Origin: Diospyros lotus
Lineage: Eukaryota; Streptophyta; Magnoliopsida; Ericales; Ebenaceae
DNA: 64,000 bases
Assembly (NCBI RefSeq): GCF_014633365.1
Contig: NC_068352.1
Span: 29,421,310-29,485,309, forward strand
Reading direction: 5' to 3'
Part shown: positions 27,401 through 36,332 of the stretch, piece by piece
How the letters are laid out: every line of letters begins with the position of its first letter
How positions within the stretch are numbered: the first letter of the stretch is position 1
Position numbers and translations under genes: made by a program
The notes under the pieces: model-generated
The model's input: the letters and a program-made list of their open reading frames with translations, nothing else
Databases searched by the model: none
What the model was told of the DNA's origin: nothing

Positions 27401-30400
27401 CAAGATTTTGAGTTTTTTTTCTAAAATGTGCGTCTCACTTCACAAAGGCACTCCTCGCCTCGCGCCTCAGACTCCAGGACCCTTTGCGCCTCGCACGTTT
27501 CAGAACTATGGTTGAATATGATTTTCCTTGGAGGGAAGTTTCAGCAATAGTGTGGCATGCACAATGAAGAACAACAAACCCAAGATAGAGAAAAAGAGAG
27601 GGGAGAGACAACATCGGCAATGGCAGGAAATTATTGTCTTCATGGGTGAAAAATCACTGTTGTAATTGGTAAATTCAAATCTGTAATACAAGTGTTTAAA
27701 TAGGAAGTCTCAAGTGATTGGATTTTTAACTCATTACAGATGTGAACAGGTGTCAGGTGGCACCTTGTGACTGTTATGATCAAGAATCCTAGACCTCCAA
27801 TTCAAAACACCTATAAGCATTGGAACATTAAGCAGAAAACTGAATAGGTTATGCCTATTCCGGGTTTGGTTAAGGATTAGATTAGAGTTATTCTTGTTCC
27901 CATTCCTATTTTGTCAATTGTCAATTTTTCATCAGTACTAGGAGTCTCTGTGTGGTAGGAGACTTTTTAAAATTTGGTTGCTAGCAGGTGCAGTGTTCAA
28001 ATAGGAGTCTTCAGGGCTTTCTTATGAATAATCTCGTGAGTACTGCAAAGGGATCAGAAAATAAACTTCTTTTTTTCTGCATACTTTGTGTACAAGAGTT
28101 CAAAGGTTTCTCTCTAATGAGCCCTAGCCTAAACATAGGTTCGCAAGGACGGAAGTCTTTGAAGGCATTAGCTGCAGAGTTAGATAATCGCCCATGGCCT
28201 TGATCCGTTAACAGATTGGTATCAGAGCCAGCCATGGGTGACAACAGTTTCTGGCAGGCTTTTGAGGACTTTATGAAGAAGTATGGTGAGAATGTACAAC
28301 GGCAGGAGGAGTACCAGGCGATTGAGACAGCAGAACGGGAACACATGTCAGCTCAGATCCAAACCCTCATGTACAAGGTGGAAGCCATTAAGGGAGGTTC
28401 TGCAACGTCGGGTGTAGGAGAGGCAAGTGTGCACCAGACCAGACAGCAGTCATTGGAACCTGTTTGGGTCATTGGGACTGGAGGAGGATTTGTGCCCCAC
28501 TACACAAAACTGGATGTTCCCTGTTATAATGGCGAGAAGGACCCCCCTACCCTGGCTTAACCAGTGTGAGCACTTCTTTCGGCACCAGCAGACTGCAGAA
28601 AAAGAGAAAGTAGGCCTAGCCACCTTCCACTTGGAAGGGAAGACACAGATCTGGTTCTTGAATGTCATGACCCTAGGGTTTTCTAGGGTTTCAGCAGAGA
28701 ATTAGGGCCAATTTTAGGTAGAATTAGGGCAGAATTTGAGAAAGAGAGGGGGAAACAGAAAGAGGAGGAAGAAACAGGGAGACCAAGAGAGAGAATAGAG
28801 GGAGAATCGGAAGGGAGAAAGAGAGGAAGAGAAGCTGAGGGGGAGAAGAGACAGGTCCGAGAGGGAGAGATAATTTGGAGAGAGAAAAATCAGATGTTCA
28901 ATTGATATTTCTGGATAATCCACATTACAACAGCCTAGTAGCTTTATATAGCTACTACAACAGCTTAACAGAAAATACAAGATACCCTAACAACTCAACA
29001 GATTACAAGATAACTACCCTAACAACACAAAAGAATTAACTACTACTCCTGAGGGATAAATCTGATATACTCAACCCTACCATAAGCTCTTATACATCCT
29101 AGGGTCCTGACATTGAACTTTGAAGACGAGGCTAAAGTGCTAACTTGGGATGAGGTCAAGGAACTCTGTCATGATCATTTCAGTCCCCCGGTTCAAGGAA
29201 GTTGATTTGGGGAATTAGTGAAATTAAAACAGACTGGATCAGTCACAAATTACAGGGGAAATTTCAGCAGCTGCTGGCGTGGGCTGAAAAGATGACTAAA
29301 ACCCAAAAGGTCGAGCTGTATATTGGTGGCTTACAAGGATCCAAAAGGATAGATGTCAAAGTCCAGCAGCCGCAAAATCTGGCCATGGCAATGCGATTGG
29401 CCAGGATTTATGAGCAGAAGAATACTGAATCTAAACCGATTATTGGGTGTCCAACAGGGCGACCACCACCAAGTAATCAATTGGGGGCACAGCAATCAAG
29501 TACACGGACCCGTAGGAGGATAACGAGAGCAGAGATGGAAGAACATTGCTCCAAAGGGTTGTGCTTTAACTGTGACAAGGTATTCACGCCAAACCATCGC
29601 TGTAAGCAGTTGTTTTGCATTGATTTGGTTGTAAAGAAGGACAGTGAACCAAAGGAGGAAGGAGTCTGTCTACCGGAACCTGCCATATCCTTACATGTCA
29701 TTATGGGTATGATGACATCCCAAACTATCCAGGTCAAAGTGCAGATAATGGGAACTCCAGCCCTTGTCCTAATTGATTCAGGCAGCACCCACAATTTTGT
29801 GAGCCTTACTTTAGCAGCGCGCTTGATTGCACTTAAGGAGGGAAAGCAGGGATTTTCAGTCATGGTGGCAAATGGAAAATGAGTATGAAGCACCGAGTCG
29901 TGCAGAAACGTTGAGTTTACAGTGGGACAGAGAACCTTTTGGGCTGATTTGTTTGTTCTCGAGTTAGGAGGGTTTGGTGTGATTTTAGGGGTAGATTAGT
30001 TGAGCAAGCCGGTGTCACGACCCTAAGGAATCCCCAAGAATATAATAGTCATACGGATTATATTTTTATTCTGATTGTATTGCTGTTATAGCTGTTAGTA
30101 TATCCAATTGTAAGCCTATAAATAGGCTGGGGTAGTTAGAGTATGGCATGATTTGAATGACAATTGAATTCCATTTCCCTCTCTCAATTCTCCTAACTCT
30201 CCCTAGATTTCTCTCTCTTCTCCCTCAATTCCCTCTGCTCCGTTCTTTCTCTCCCTCCCTTTCTGCTCTTTCTTTCCCGCATTCTTACCAATTTACTTCC
30301 AAAACCCTAGCCAAACCCTAGGATCGTAACATTGTGATGAGATCCCTGATAGTTATCCAATATTGTAACCCAATATCAATAGCTTTCAGTAATTACCAGC

Positions 30401-33400
30401 AAGGAACAAGAACAATCTAGAGCATTTGAGAGGCCCTCACTCTCCAGAATTTTCTACCCAAAAACCAGCCATCCTCTTTCTCTTCTTCTCGGCTATTTAT
30501 ACCTCTCCTCTGCTCCTCTCTAACCGAATTCCCCTGCTGCACATGCTGATTATTCCCTCAGCATGTGGATTACAATTCTACCTCCCATGCGCACATGCTG
30601 GTTGTTACACCTGTATGTGTTGATTCCCTATTCTAACCTCCATGCTTGCTGCTGCTTGTGGCATCTTTGGTAGGTCCGGTACACCGGTGGCCTATCACAT
30701 TGATGGGCTTGGTGAAGGCTATTCGGCATTGGACACCATACCTGCGGGGAAGATCTTTTCTGGTATGAACAGACCATTACAGCCTCAAAATTTTACTAGA
30801 ACAGAAAACTATCTCTTCTCCACTGCAGAAAGCAAACTTATTAGCTATGAATTCTCCATTGAGCTTCACATGGGTACAAAAAAAACGTCGTTGCCGACAC
30901 ATTGTCCTGCTGTGATCAAGATGCGAGGGTTCTTATGGCAGTCTCTATGTCTTAACTAACTATTTTTTATTACGTGCAAGATGAAATTCAGGAATCAGCA
31001 GTGATGGGAAACCTAATGACTAAAATCCAGCATGGGGAACTCAGCCTACCTTGGGAAATTCATAACAGCCTAATTTTGTTTAAAAAAATGGTATATCTTC
31101 ATCCTGATTTCCCCCTCAAACAGACGGTGGTTTCCAGCTTCCATGACCAGACCCATAAGGGATACTAAAAGACCCTCCATGGGGTGCAGTCGGACTTTCA
31201 TTGGCAGGGAATGAAGTTCTATAGACAGGAGTATGTTCATTTGTGTGTCGCTTCAATGCAATAAGACTAAACACTTGTGTAACACCCCGTTTTTCCAAGG
31301 CGTGTCACTATGCTGGGATTCAACATAAAAATACATACTCTTTCCACGATACCTTTCTTAACACCTCAAGTTCCGTATCGCAAAGAAAATCCCCAACATA
31401 TCATCATATATGTGGAAGCAAGATCGAAACTTGATATGATATATGACCATATGCACTTTAATCATAACATAGGAAAACGTATCATAGTATAACATCACAT
31501 CTTCAAACAAAATATATAGAGAACCATCCCTTAGATGTAACAACTGAGTACCTCAGATATAATCAAAAGATACCTCAAAATAACATTGAACCATAACAGT
31601 ATTACATGATCGACTCTCAAACATCATTCGTAATACATAACGTTCTTTATTTCTCCGAGACTGATCACCATCAAAACATAAGTTTCTCAACATGATTAAA
31701 ACATATCTGAATCTTCATGAAGAAGCAAAATATTGGAATAACCTGTCAAACTCATCGGACACGTCATCTCGTGCCGTTACATGTCAACCACTTACTTGCC
31801 TTAACTACAAGTCCCAACTGGAACGTTTGAATGTTCTAAGGGCATAACCCAATTAGAAGATGAATTTTCTAGTGAGGGTTTAAAAATAGTTGCATGAATA
31901 AATGATGCAAAGACATGAACAAACAGATGCTCTAGTGTAACTTTCCTAACAAACCAGCCCGATACGGAACCTTAGACAATCATCCCAGCGTGCACACACG
32001 CCACAGGAGACCCTTGTATGTTATTCCGGCAATACCCTTGAAAAATTACAGCTATCAAGGCGACATCTCATCCCATTCACAAGTATCGATATGCCAACAA
32101 TATCATGTTAAGTAAAAAATCACAACTATCGATGCAACAATACATGTACAGATAAGTCAAGATGCACATAAATTACATATAACTTAGCAACCTTCATGAA
32201 TATCATGCTCAACATAGGCAAAACATAATACGTATAAGTTTTCGAGAAAAACCACTCACCTTGAACATACTCAGAATGCCTCAATACGCGTGCATAACCT
32301 TGATTCTCATGCCAAACCTCAAATAACCGAACTTTTACTCAACCTTGAGCCTCAACGATCCCTGGACATCATATTTATTTCAAATGAATATAAATATCTA
32401 TTTTTCCCTATTTTCACAAAATTTTCTCTATTTTCTCCTTATTTTTCCCTCGATAATCCCAAAATAAATACCTCTTCAAGTATTTTCCCAAATTTTTCAA
32501 CACTATAATTCATAAAATAATTTCAGAAAAATATTTTTAAAAAATCAGAAATTACCCATAGGTTGCGCGCCTTCACACGCCAGGCGCATGTACTATGTGT
32601 GATGACCAACACGTGCACCACACGCGCCGGTCATCTTCTCCGGTGCCGGCCACCGACGTTTGTTGGGTTTTCCTCCCATGTTGATCTACACCTCAAGTCG
32701 ATTCCACGGGTGCCCTCCTTAGCCTGAAACCATCACCAGAAGAGCCCCAAATCAGCCAAAACAGCCTGACTCCAGCCACCGTCGCGATTTCCCGGCCACC
32801 TTCGAAACCCCCTTAAACTATCACGAAAATCCTCCCAAAATTTCTAGAAATGATCCCCAAAACCTCTAGAGCAATAGCCCTCTATCAAATCTTTCAAAAA
32901 CACTCTCGAATGCTCGGATTTGATGCTTCAAATTTGGCCGAAACCCTTGCATATTTATAGGCAAAATCCAGCCTCTCTTCGGCCAATCAACGGCCATAGC
33001 TTTGCCCATACGCTTCCTAGGCCCATGCTTGGCCATACCCTGGCAAGATCGGTTGTCCCATTGCCGGATTTTGGCTCCCATGTGTGGTGGTCAGATCGGC
33101 CATGCTACTGCTAGTTTCGATATTTACACTTTTGCTCCCTTGCAAATTCTTTTTGCATTTTAGGCCTCATTTCAAGTCCTTAGACTTTGATATTTTACAA
33201 CGTGAACCCCTAAGTCTCACGCTTCACAATTGACCCAACAAATTTGGAAAAAGAACATTTTCAACTTCTTTTCAACTAGAATTGAAAATTACACTTAGGC
33301 TTGAATGCGTGTTTTGATCACAAACCCTTTTGTTTCATCCTGAAACCACTTAAGGGTTGTTCATTACGCAAAATATAAACCTCCTCAAGGTTCCATTGAC

Positions 33401-36332
33401 TTTCCGGAAGTCCTTTACCATCATTCGATTTTTTGGGCTGTAATTTAGCTGTATCGAAAATTGTCTATGTTTCGATTTCTTTCAGCGTCATAAATCTCAC
33501 CTCGAGACACTCGTCAACGACATACCTTTTTCCTTAGGTATCTAAGCTCCAAGGCACTCCCTGCAGCTGATTCGATCATTTATTGCCCTTATAAGCCAAT
33601 TTTTCGGTATTTAAAACTCACTTAAATTATGTGGTAATCACACAAAAATATGAGGTATTACAACTTGAAGCCAACAGGGTTATTGCAGCCTCTTCCTGTA
33701 CCACAGCAAATTTGGGCCGATGTTTCCATGGACTCCGTGGAAGGCTTGCCCAAATCTCATGAAAAGAGCGTCATTTATGTGGTGGTAGATCATTTCTCAA
33801 AATATGCTCACTTTTATCCCCTTATCCCATCCCTTTTTGGCACCGTCTATGGCCAGCATCTTTTTTGATAAGACGTTCAAACTGCATGGGCAGCCCGAGT
33901 TCATTATGAATGATAAACTTCTTTTTTTGATGAACTGCATCTTTTTTGATAAACTTCTTTTTTTCTGCATACTTTGTGTGCAAGAGAGTTTAGGGTTCTC
34001 TCTAACTAGCCCTAGCCTAAACATAGGTCCACAAGGATGGAAGTCTTTGAAGGCATTAGCTGCAGATTTAGCCAATCGCCCATGGACTCGATCCATTAAT
34101 AGACTAATTTGTTGCACCAACTGGTTTGGCTTATTTAGTGCCCCTGAGGCACCAAATAATTTCTTGAGGTTTTGGACTTTAATGGTGGATGCTTGCTGAT
34201 GCAAGCTTCAAATGCCTAGATCTTGCAGCTTGCTACAATTGCTTTCTTGGCACATGATCAAACAAAGCAGAATATTGGTGCTTCGCATAAATTGATTGCA
34301 CAGGGTTGCTTAATCAAAAGTTAAAACCAGAAAGATTCTCCTCCAAACAGAAAATTTACTGTATCTAAAACTCTGTGTAAACAAACAAACTCTAGTTGTT
34401 GGGGCCCCAATACCATTTGTTAGGACTTGTTGGGAAAACCAGACAAATAGACTAAATTTTGTCATGCTTGCACAGAATCAAAAAGTAAAGACAGATTTAA
34501 TGTGGTTCATTAACTTTGGGTTGGTTATCCAAATATGAATTCAAGACAATCTCAACATAGATTTTGTTCATAAATAATAATAAAGGCAACAAAAAGGACA
34601 CATGATGATAAATGAATGTATTTGATATCCATTAATGTCAAAATTAGATACAAATACAACATAATGACCTGTCTAAAAGATCCTAATCCCACTCTATATT
34701 GGCTTAGTCCTTGAAGTCAGCATCTCAAGCTTATTCTGCACCCTCTCCCAAAACCTTGAAGAAGCTACTCGAGCTTGACTACCTTGCCCAGAGGAACCCC
34801 TAGATCTCTCTCTGCGTACCCATGGCCAACTCAAGTCAACCCACGTCTCGACTTCCCTTCCAGCTTGTCCCCCTATGTTTGCCTCTATTCTTAGAGTCCA
34901 CATTTCAAGCTTAGCCTACACCCTCACTACCCTCCCCTGAAACTGTCAAGGAGTTGCTTGAGCTTGACTACCTTGGCCCACAAGCATCTAGGTCTCTATT
35001 CAACTGCAAATAGCCAACTCAAGTCACCACGTCGCTCAACTTTCCTTCTCAAATGGTTGTTCCTCAAATGCATCAATGAAATGTGCCAGAGGAAACCCCT
35101 AAAATTGCTCCTCACTCAAACCTCCAATCTTGAGATCAAGCAGGGAAACAAGAAAGTAGCCTACAGGCATGAAGTCCTCGGGCATCTTATTACTTTGTTG
35201 CTATATATCCAAACATTACTCCAAAACTTAGAACCCACAAGATCGAGTAGTATCAAGCAAGCTCCATCTAAAATAACAGTATACTGGCCATTCATATCTG
35301 GCACGATCCCTTTAAGTACTATCTAGTTGCCATCCATCTCTAGCTCAACCACCAAAGCCAGTATCTTACCACCTTATAAATTACTAGCCTCATCAATCCT
35401 CATCCCCAATGCTTCGACTTCTACTCACTCTACCAAGTCAATAGTAGCCTTGATGCCATAGATCTAACCAAATCCAACAAATATGTTTCAATCCACAACC
35501 CTTCTTCACACGCAAGTGTCATTATGCTCTTCCATGAGCCACATCCATCTAGTAGTAGGATTTCATCTGAAGAGGTAGACACATACTGTCACAGTTATAG
35601 GCCGGCATTAACCATCAAATATAAGAACGACAACCAACAACAGCATCATCATCTAATAAAACCAGACAGGAGACAGAGATCTGGCAATTGGAATTTGGCA
35701 GCTCCTAAATTCCCTATCCGATCTTTTCATTCTTGCAAACAAGGGTGCCTCCTTGATAGGTTCCATAGGTGCCACGTTGTACCACAGATGTTTAGACACC
35801 CGCTCAACCCGTTGGGACCACTACCAAATTCAATATCGTATTCACATAACCAATAATATCTTCAAAAGATTCCAATTGTTGTCACTATTTATGTCTAGGA
35901 TAACATCCATTACAGGTATTAAACATCGGTAAACTAACTTGAAGAGATTCAAACGAATTAATGCTATCGTCTATCATCTGAAAACTTGTAGTGGGTGTCT
36001 ATCCATAAAAACAGCACAAAAACTCTTGTAATCAACTAATCGACATTGAAGAACCCAAGGAAACGCTAAACAGGTAATAAAAGACAGAAACTCACGTTGA
36101 GAATCCGAGAAATCCCCTGGGTCTTGAGAAGCTCTGACCTCGACGCATTGTCGTAGCTGCCCAGATATAGAAACTTGGGCAAGATCTCCGACGGAAAAGC
36201 ACTGACTGGGACTGAAGTTTTCTCGGAACCCGCCGGCATCCGGTGGCCGCAAACGCCGCAAACCTCGCCTTCCTCGTATTTGTGGTAGTGCCCACAAATC
36301 CCACAAGGGTTTTCCCTCTCCCTCTTCCTCAT
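12495..36332 (-). CDS. IBR5: IBR5, dual-specificity protein phosphatase (indole-3-butyric acid response 5)
   Basis: Five minus-strand coding exons splice to 271 residues: 36332-36096, 17018-16919, 13872-13815, 13528-13422 and 12808-12495 (TGA). All junctions are GT-AG and in phase. The N-terminus has a zinc-ribbon-like C10-x2-C13...C25-x2-C28 (CGICGHYHKYEEGEVCGVC). The phosphatase domain follows (FLYLGSYDNASRSELLKTQG) with the active site HCMSGKNR: Cys126 is the nucleophile and Arg132 sits on a splice junction. The plant-specific tail is rich in Phe-Gly-Pro and ends DISMDGS, like Arabidopsis IBR5 (257 residues). IBR5 dephosphorylates MAP kinase MPK12 and is needed for normal auxin and abscisic acid responses (known for Arabidopsis). 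The start at 36332 gives the conserved MRKRERENPC. Intron 1 is about 19.1 kb and full of transposons. No disabling change is seen in the exons. Confidence 0.95.
12809..13421. other. IBR5 intron 4
   Basis: Ordinary AT-rich intron between the 107-nt and last coding exons. I see no element in it. Confidence 0.8.
13873..16918. other. IBR5 intron 2 (3.0 kb) with poly-C/AAAT simple repeats
   Basis: This intron lies between exon 2 (ending at 16919) and the active-site exon. A run of about 14 C at 16706-16719 is followed by A and an (AAAT)n tract to about 16760. No transposon coding sequence is recognisable. Confidence 0.7.
17231..17467. repeat. Degenerate tandem duplication, unit about 134 bp
   Basis: Two copies, about 17231-17335 and 17365-17467, both start GCTAAAGAAACC, run through ACAAATAATCAGCAA and end near TTCATTCACAAATGG. 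They differ at scattered positions. They are non-coding and lie in IBR5 intron 1. Confidence 0.75.
18129..18260. repeat. GC-rich hAT-like terminus with a perfect hairpin
   Basis: AGTCAAAGGTGAGTGCCTAG resembles the left end of the hAT-like element at 26127 (GTTAAAGGCGCGCCTAGG). It contains a perfect 12-bp stem, GAGCCTCGCCTA at 18180-18191 and its complement at 18196-18207, with a 4-nt loop. I found no matching right end, so this may be a broken second copy. Confidence 0.4.
19140..19325 (+). pseudogene. Ty3/Gypsy-type integrase fragment
   Basis: In one frame this reads DNGTPFINHQTG...YKSMLYRPQGNGQVKAA, the end of a retroviral-type integrase core (the D of DNG and the RPQGNGQ block). Flanking sequence shows no continuing pol. 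It is an old fragment next to element A, on the plus strand, antisense to IBR5. Confidence 0.6.
19749..20146 (+). repeat. 5' LTR of element A
   Basis: 398 bp, beginning TGTCACGTGCC and ending GATTTGACA, with a long CTCTCTC-rich tract in its second half. It pairs with the copy at 24157-24558. Confidence 0.9.
20349..21597 (+). pseudogene. gag remnant of element A
   Basis: The N-terminal part begins MAERTQMKQLESWLDAMELG (coiled-coil-like) and breaks at a stop at 20703. A second frame at 20895-21290 contains the retrotransposon gag core: WFQGW, RFGEKTRREIIEEFNKLRQEG, SFISGLNDEL. A further part holds a truncated zinc knuckle (CFKCGDKFS near 21430), after which pol is missing and the frame jumps to a 3'-terminal tail. 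The gag core resembles the minus-strand Gypsy element at 42-47 kb (shared FGEK, EEFNK, RQEG, SFISGL), so both belong to one lineage. Confidence 0.85.
21602..24154 (+). mobile_element. Solo LTR (2.55 kb) nested in element A, TSD TTTGT
   Basis: It begins TATAACGGCCCG (probably an original TGTAACGGCCCG) and ends AATGTTACA, giving TGTAAC/GTTACA inverted ends. The flanks TTTGT at 21597-21601 and 24155-24159 are identical. It has no gag-pol. Removing it would rejoin the polypurine tract of element A to its 3' LTR, which supports the borders. Confidence 0.8.
24157..24558 (+). repeat. 3' LTR of element A
   Basis: 402 bp, TGTCCCGTGCC to TTTGACA, directly followed by the AAAAT target duplication. It is clearly diverged from the 5' LTR but aligns along its whole length. 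Confidence 0.9.
25556..26054 (+). pseudogene. HMGB-like (HMG-box) retrocopy/pseudogene
   Basis: The open frame contains KDLNAPEHPPTAFFLVMDEF, then FKEANPGCK and KPYVDRVAELKEEYNNAL, which match the start and end of a plant HMG-box domain. The middle, where a conserved WK-containing helix is expected, is scrambled. No intron interrupts the box, whereas plant HMGB genes have introns. It sits inside the IBR5 intron on the opposite strand. A processed pseudogene is the simplest reading; capture by a transposon is possible. Confidence 0.6.
26127..27510 (+). mobile_element. hAT-like non-autonomous element with GC-rich inverted ends
   Basis: The left end reads CATAGTTGTTAAAGGCGCGC, followed by dense GGCGCC/GCCTCGCC words. 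The right end, read in reverse, begins CATAGTTCTGAAACGTGCGA and has the same GCGCC/GCCTCG words. The interior encodes a fragment with CPKCPPSVKQDIGEYMQKKK (26756 onward), like the segment after the BED finger of plant hAT transposases. A Glu/Asp-rich tail ends at about 27159, and the catalytic middle is missing. It is therefore probably an internal-deletion derivative. An 8-bp target duplication could not be confirmed. Confidence 0.55.
28234..29882 (+). pseudogene. gag-protease remnant of element B
   Basis: It starts MGDNSFWQAFEDFMKKYGEN and runs to a stop at 28558. It continues in another frame up to the inserted solo LTR at 28663. After the insertion, the sequence coding TLNFEDEAKVLTWDEVKELC resumes the gag core. 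The longest frame (29202-29882) carries the zinc knuckle CFNCDKVFTPNHRC and the aspartic protease site VLIDSGSTHNFV. It is frameshifted and interrupted, so not functional. Confidence 0.85.
28663..29112 (-). mobile_element. Solo LTR in gag of element B, TSD TTGAA
   Basis: 450 bp with inverted ends TGTCATGACCCTAGG and TGTCAGGACCCTAGG. It is flanked by TTGAA at 28658-28662 and 29113-29117. The purine-rich stretch near its left end suggests the element reads on the minus strand (same direction as IBR5). It is related to the LTR-like piece at 30013. Confidence 0.85.
30013..30331 (+). mobile_element. LTR-like insertion in element B
   Basis: 319 bp with inverted ends TGTCACGACCCTAAGG and the complement of CCCTAGGATCGTAACA, plus a CTCTCTC-rich right half. 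No 5-bp flanking duplication is seen here. A CCGG/CCGGTG word recurs near 30683, so the insertion may extend further or be rearranged. Reverse transcriptase of element B is lost in this interval. Confidence 0.55.
30700..31276 (+). pseudogene. RNase H end and integrase zinc-binding region of element B
   Basis: Frames here read KAIRHWTPYLRGRSF, then YEFSIELHMGTKKNVVADTL (the RNase H end and the connection of Gypsy pol). They continue into a segment with the WEIHNSLILFKKMVYL pattern typical of the integrase zinc-binding region. Frameshifts and stops are present. Confidence 0.7.
31278..33663 (+). mobile_element. Solo LTR (2.39 kb) in integrase of element B, TSD ACTTG
   Basis: It starts TGTAACACCCCG and ends GGTATTACA. 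Perfect ACTTG flanks lie at 31273-31277 and 33664-33668. Left of it the integrase finger region reads up to the ACTTG, and right of it the frame resumes at LKPTGLLQPLPVPQQIW. It has no coding capacity of its own. Confidence 0.9.
33664..33911 (+). pseudogene. Integrase core fragment of element B
   Basis: It reads PTGLLQPLPVPQQIWADVSM, then VVVDHFSKYAHFYPL and, after a frameshift, FKLHGQPEFIMND, where the integrase stops abruptly and LTR-like sequence begins. This is the start of an integrase catalytic core with its C-terminal half deleted. Confidence 0.8.
33912..34108 (+). repeat. 3' LTR fragment of element B
   Basis: It is a copy of 28045-28213: CTTCTTTTTTTCTGCATACT, CCCTAGCCTAAACATAGGT and AAGTCTTTGAAGGCATTAGC are shared. 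It contains a small internal duplication of GATAAACTTCTTTTTTT and ends GATCCATTAATA. Confidence 0.85.
34410..34700 (-). mobile_element. Possible LTR/primer-site remnant, minus orientation
   Basis: Read on the minus strand, CCTAACAAATGGTATTGGGG looks like an LTR end followed by a degraded tRNA-Met primer site. The adjoining TGTTAGGACTTGTTGGG resembles the outer LTR sequence of the Copia element at 47-53 kb. No internal coding region was recognised, so this is weak. Confidence 0.3.
34712..35050. repeat. Degenerate tandem duplication, unit about 186 bp
   Basis: Two copies starting near 34712 and 34898 share CATYTCAAGCTTA, GAGCTTGACTACCTTG, CTAGRTCTCT and GCCAACTCAAGTCA blocks. They have no recognised product. 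Minus-strand translation of the following 300 bases gives a fairly clean but unidentified peptide (GIVPDMNGQYTVILDG, near 35230-35330). Confidence 0.6.

Larger units (their letters stand above)
27750..34108 (+). mobile_element. Element B: degraded Ty3/Gypsy retrotransposon with three nested insertions
   Basis: The 5' LTR ends at 28213 (GTTAACA; its start is not fixed). The tRNA-Met primer-binding site is at 28217-28228. Then follow gag (28234 on), a CFNCDKVFTPNHRC zinc knuckle, an aspartic protease, an RNase H end (KAIRHWTPYLRGRSF near 30710), a zinc-binding segment and integrase start (near 31000-31260 and 33664-33905), and a 3' LTR piece at 33912-34108. Reverse transcriptase is deleted. Solo LTRs interrupt it at 28663-29112 and 31278-33663, and an LTR-like piece at 30013-30331. 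It is antisense to IBR5. Confidence 0.8.
17019..36095 (-). other. Giant intron 1 of IBR5 (about 19.1 kb), filled with nested transposons
   Basis: The donor follows the ILN codons at 36096 (CTCAAC then GTGAGT) and the acceptor is the CTGCAG before TVPSCQNL at 17018. Joining these exons restores the conserved reading GISRILN-TVPSCQNLYKN. No other IBR5-like sequence lies between. The intron holds Gypsy elements A and B, several solo LTRs, a hAT-like derivative and an HMGB-like pseudogene, listed separately. Confidence 0.9.

Noticed and set aside
27750..28213. Exact start of the 5' LTR of element B
   Set aside because: Only the end is fixed (GTTAACA before the primer site). The other LTR is truncated, so the left border cannot be proven and is given as approximate.
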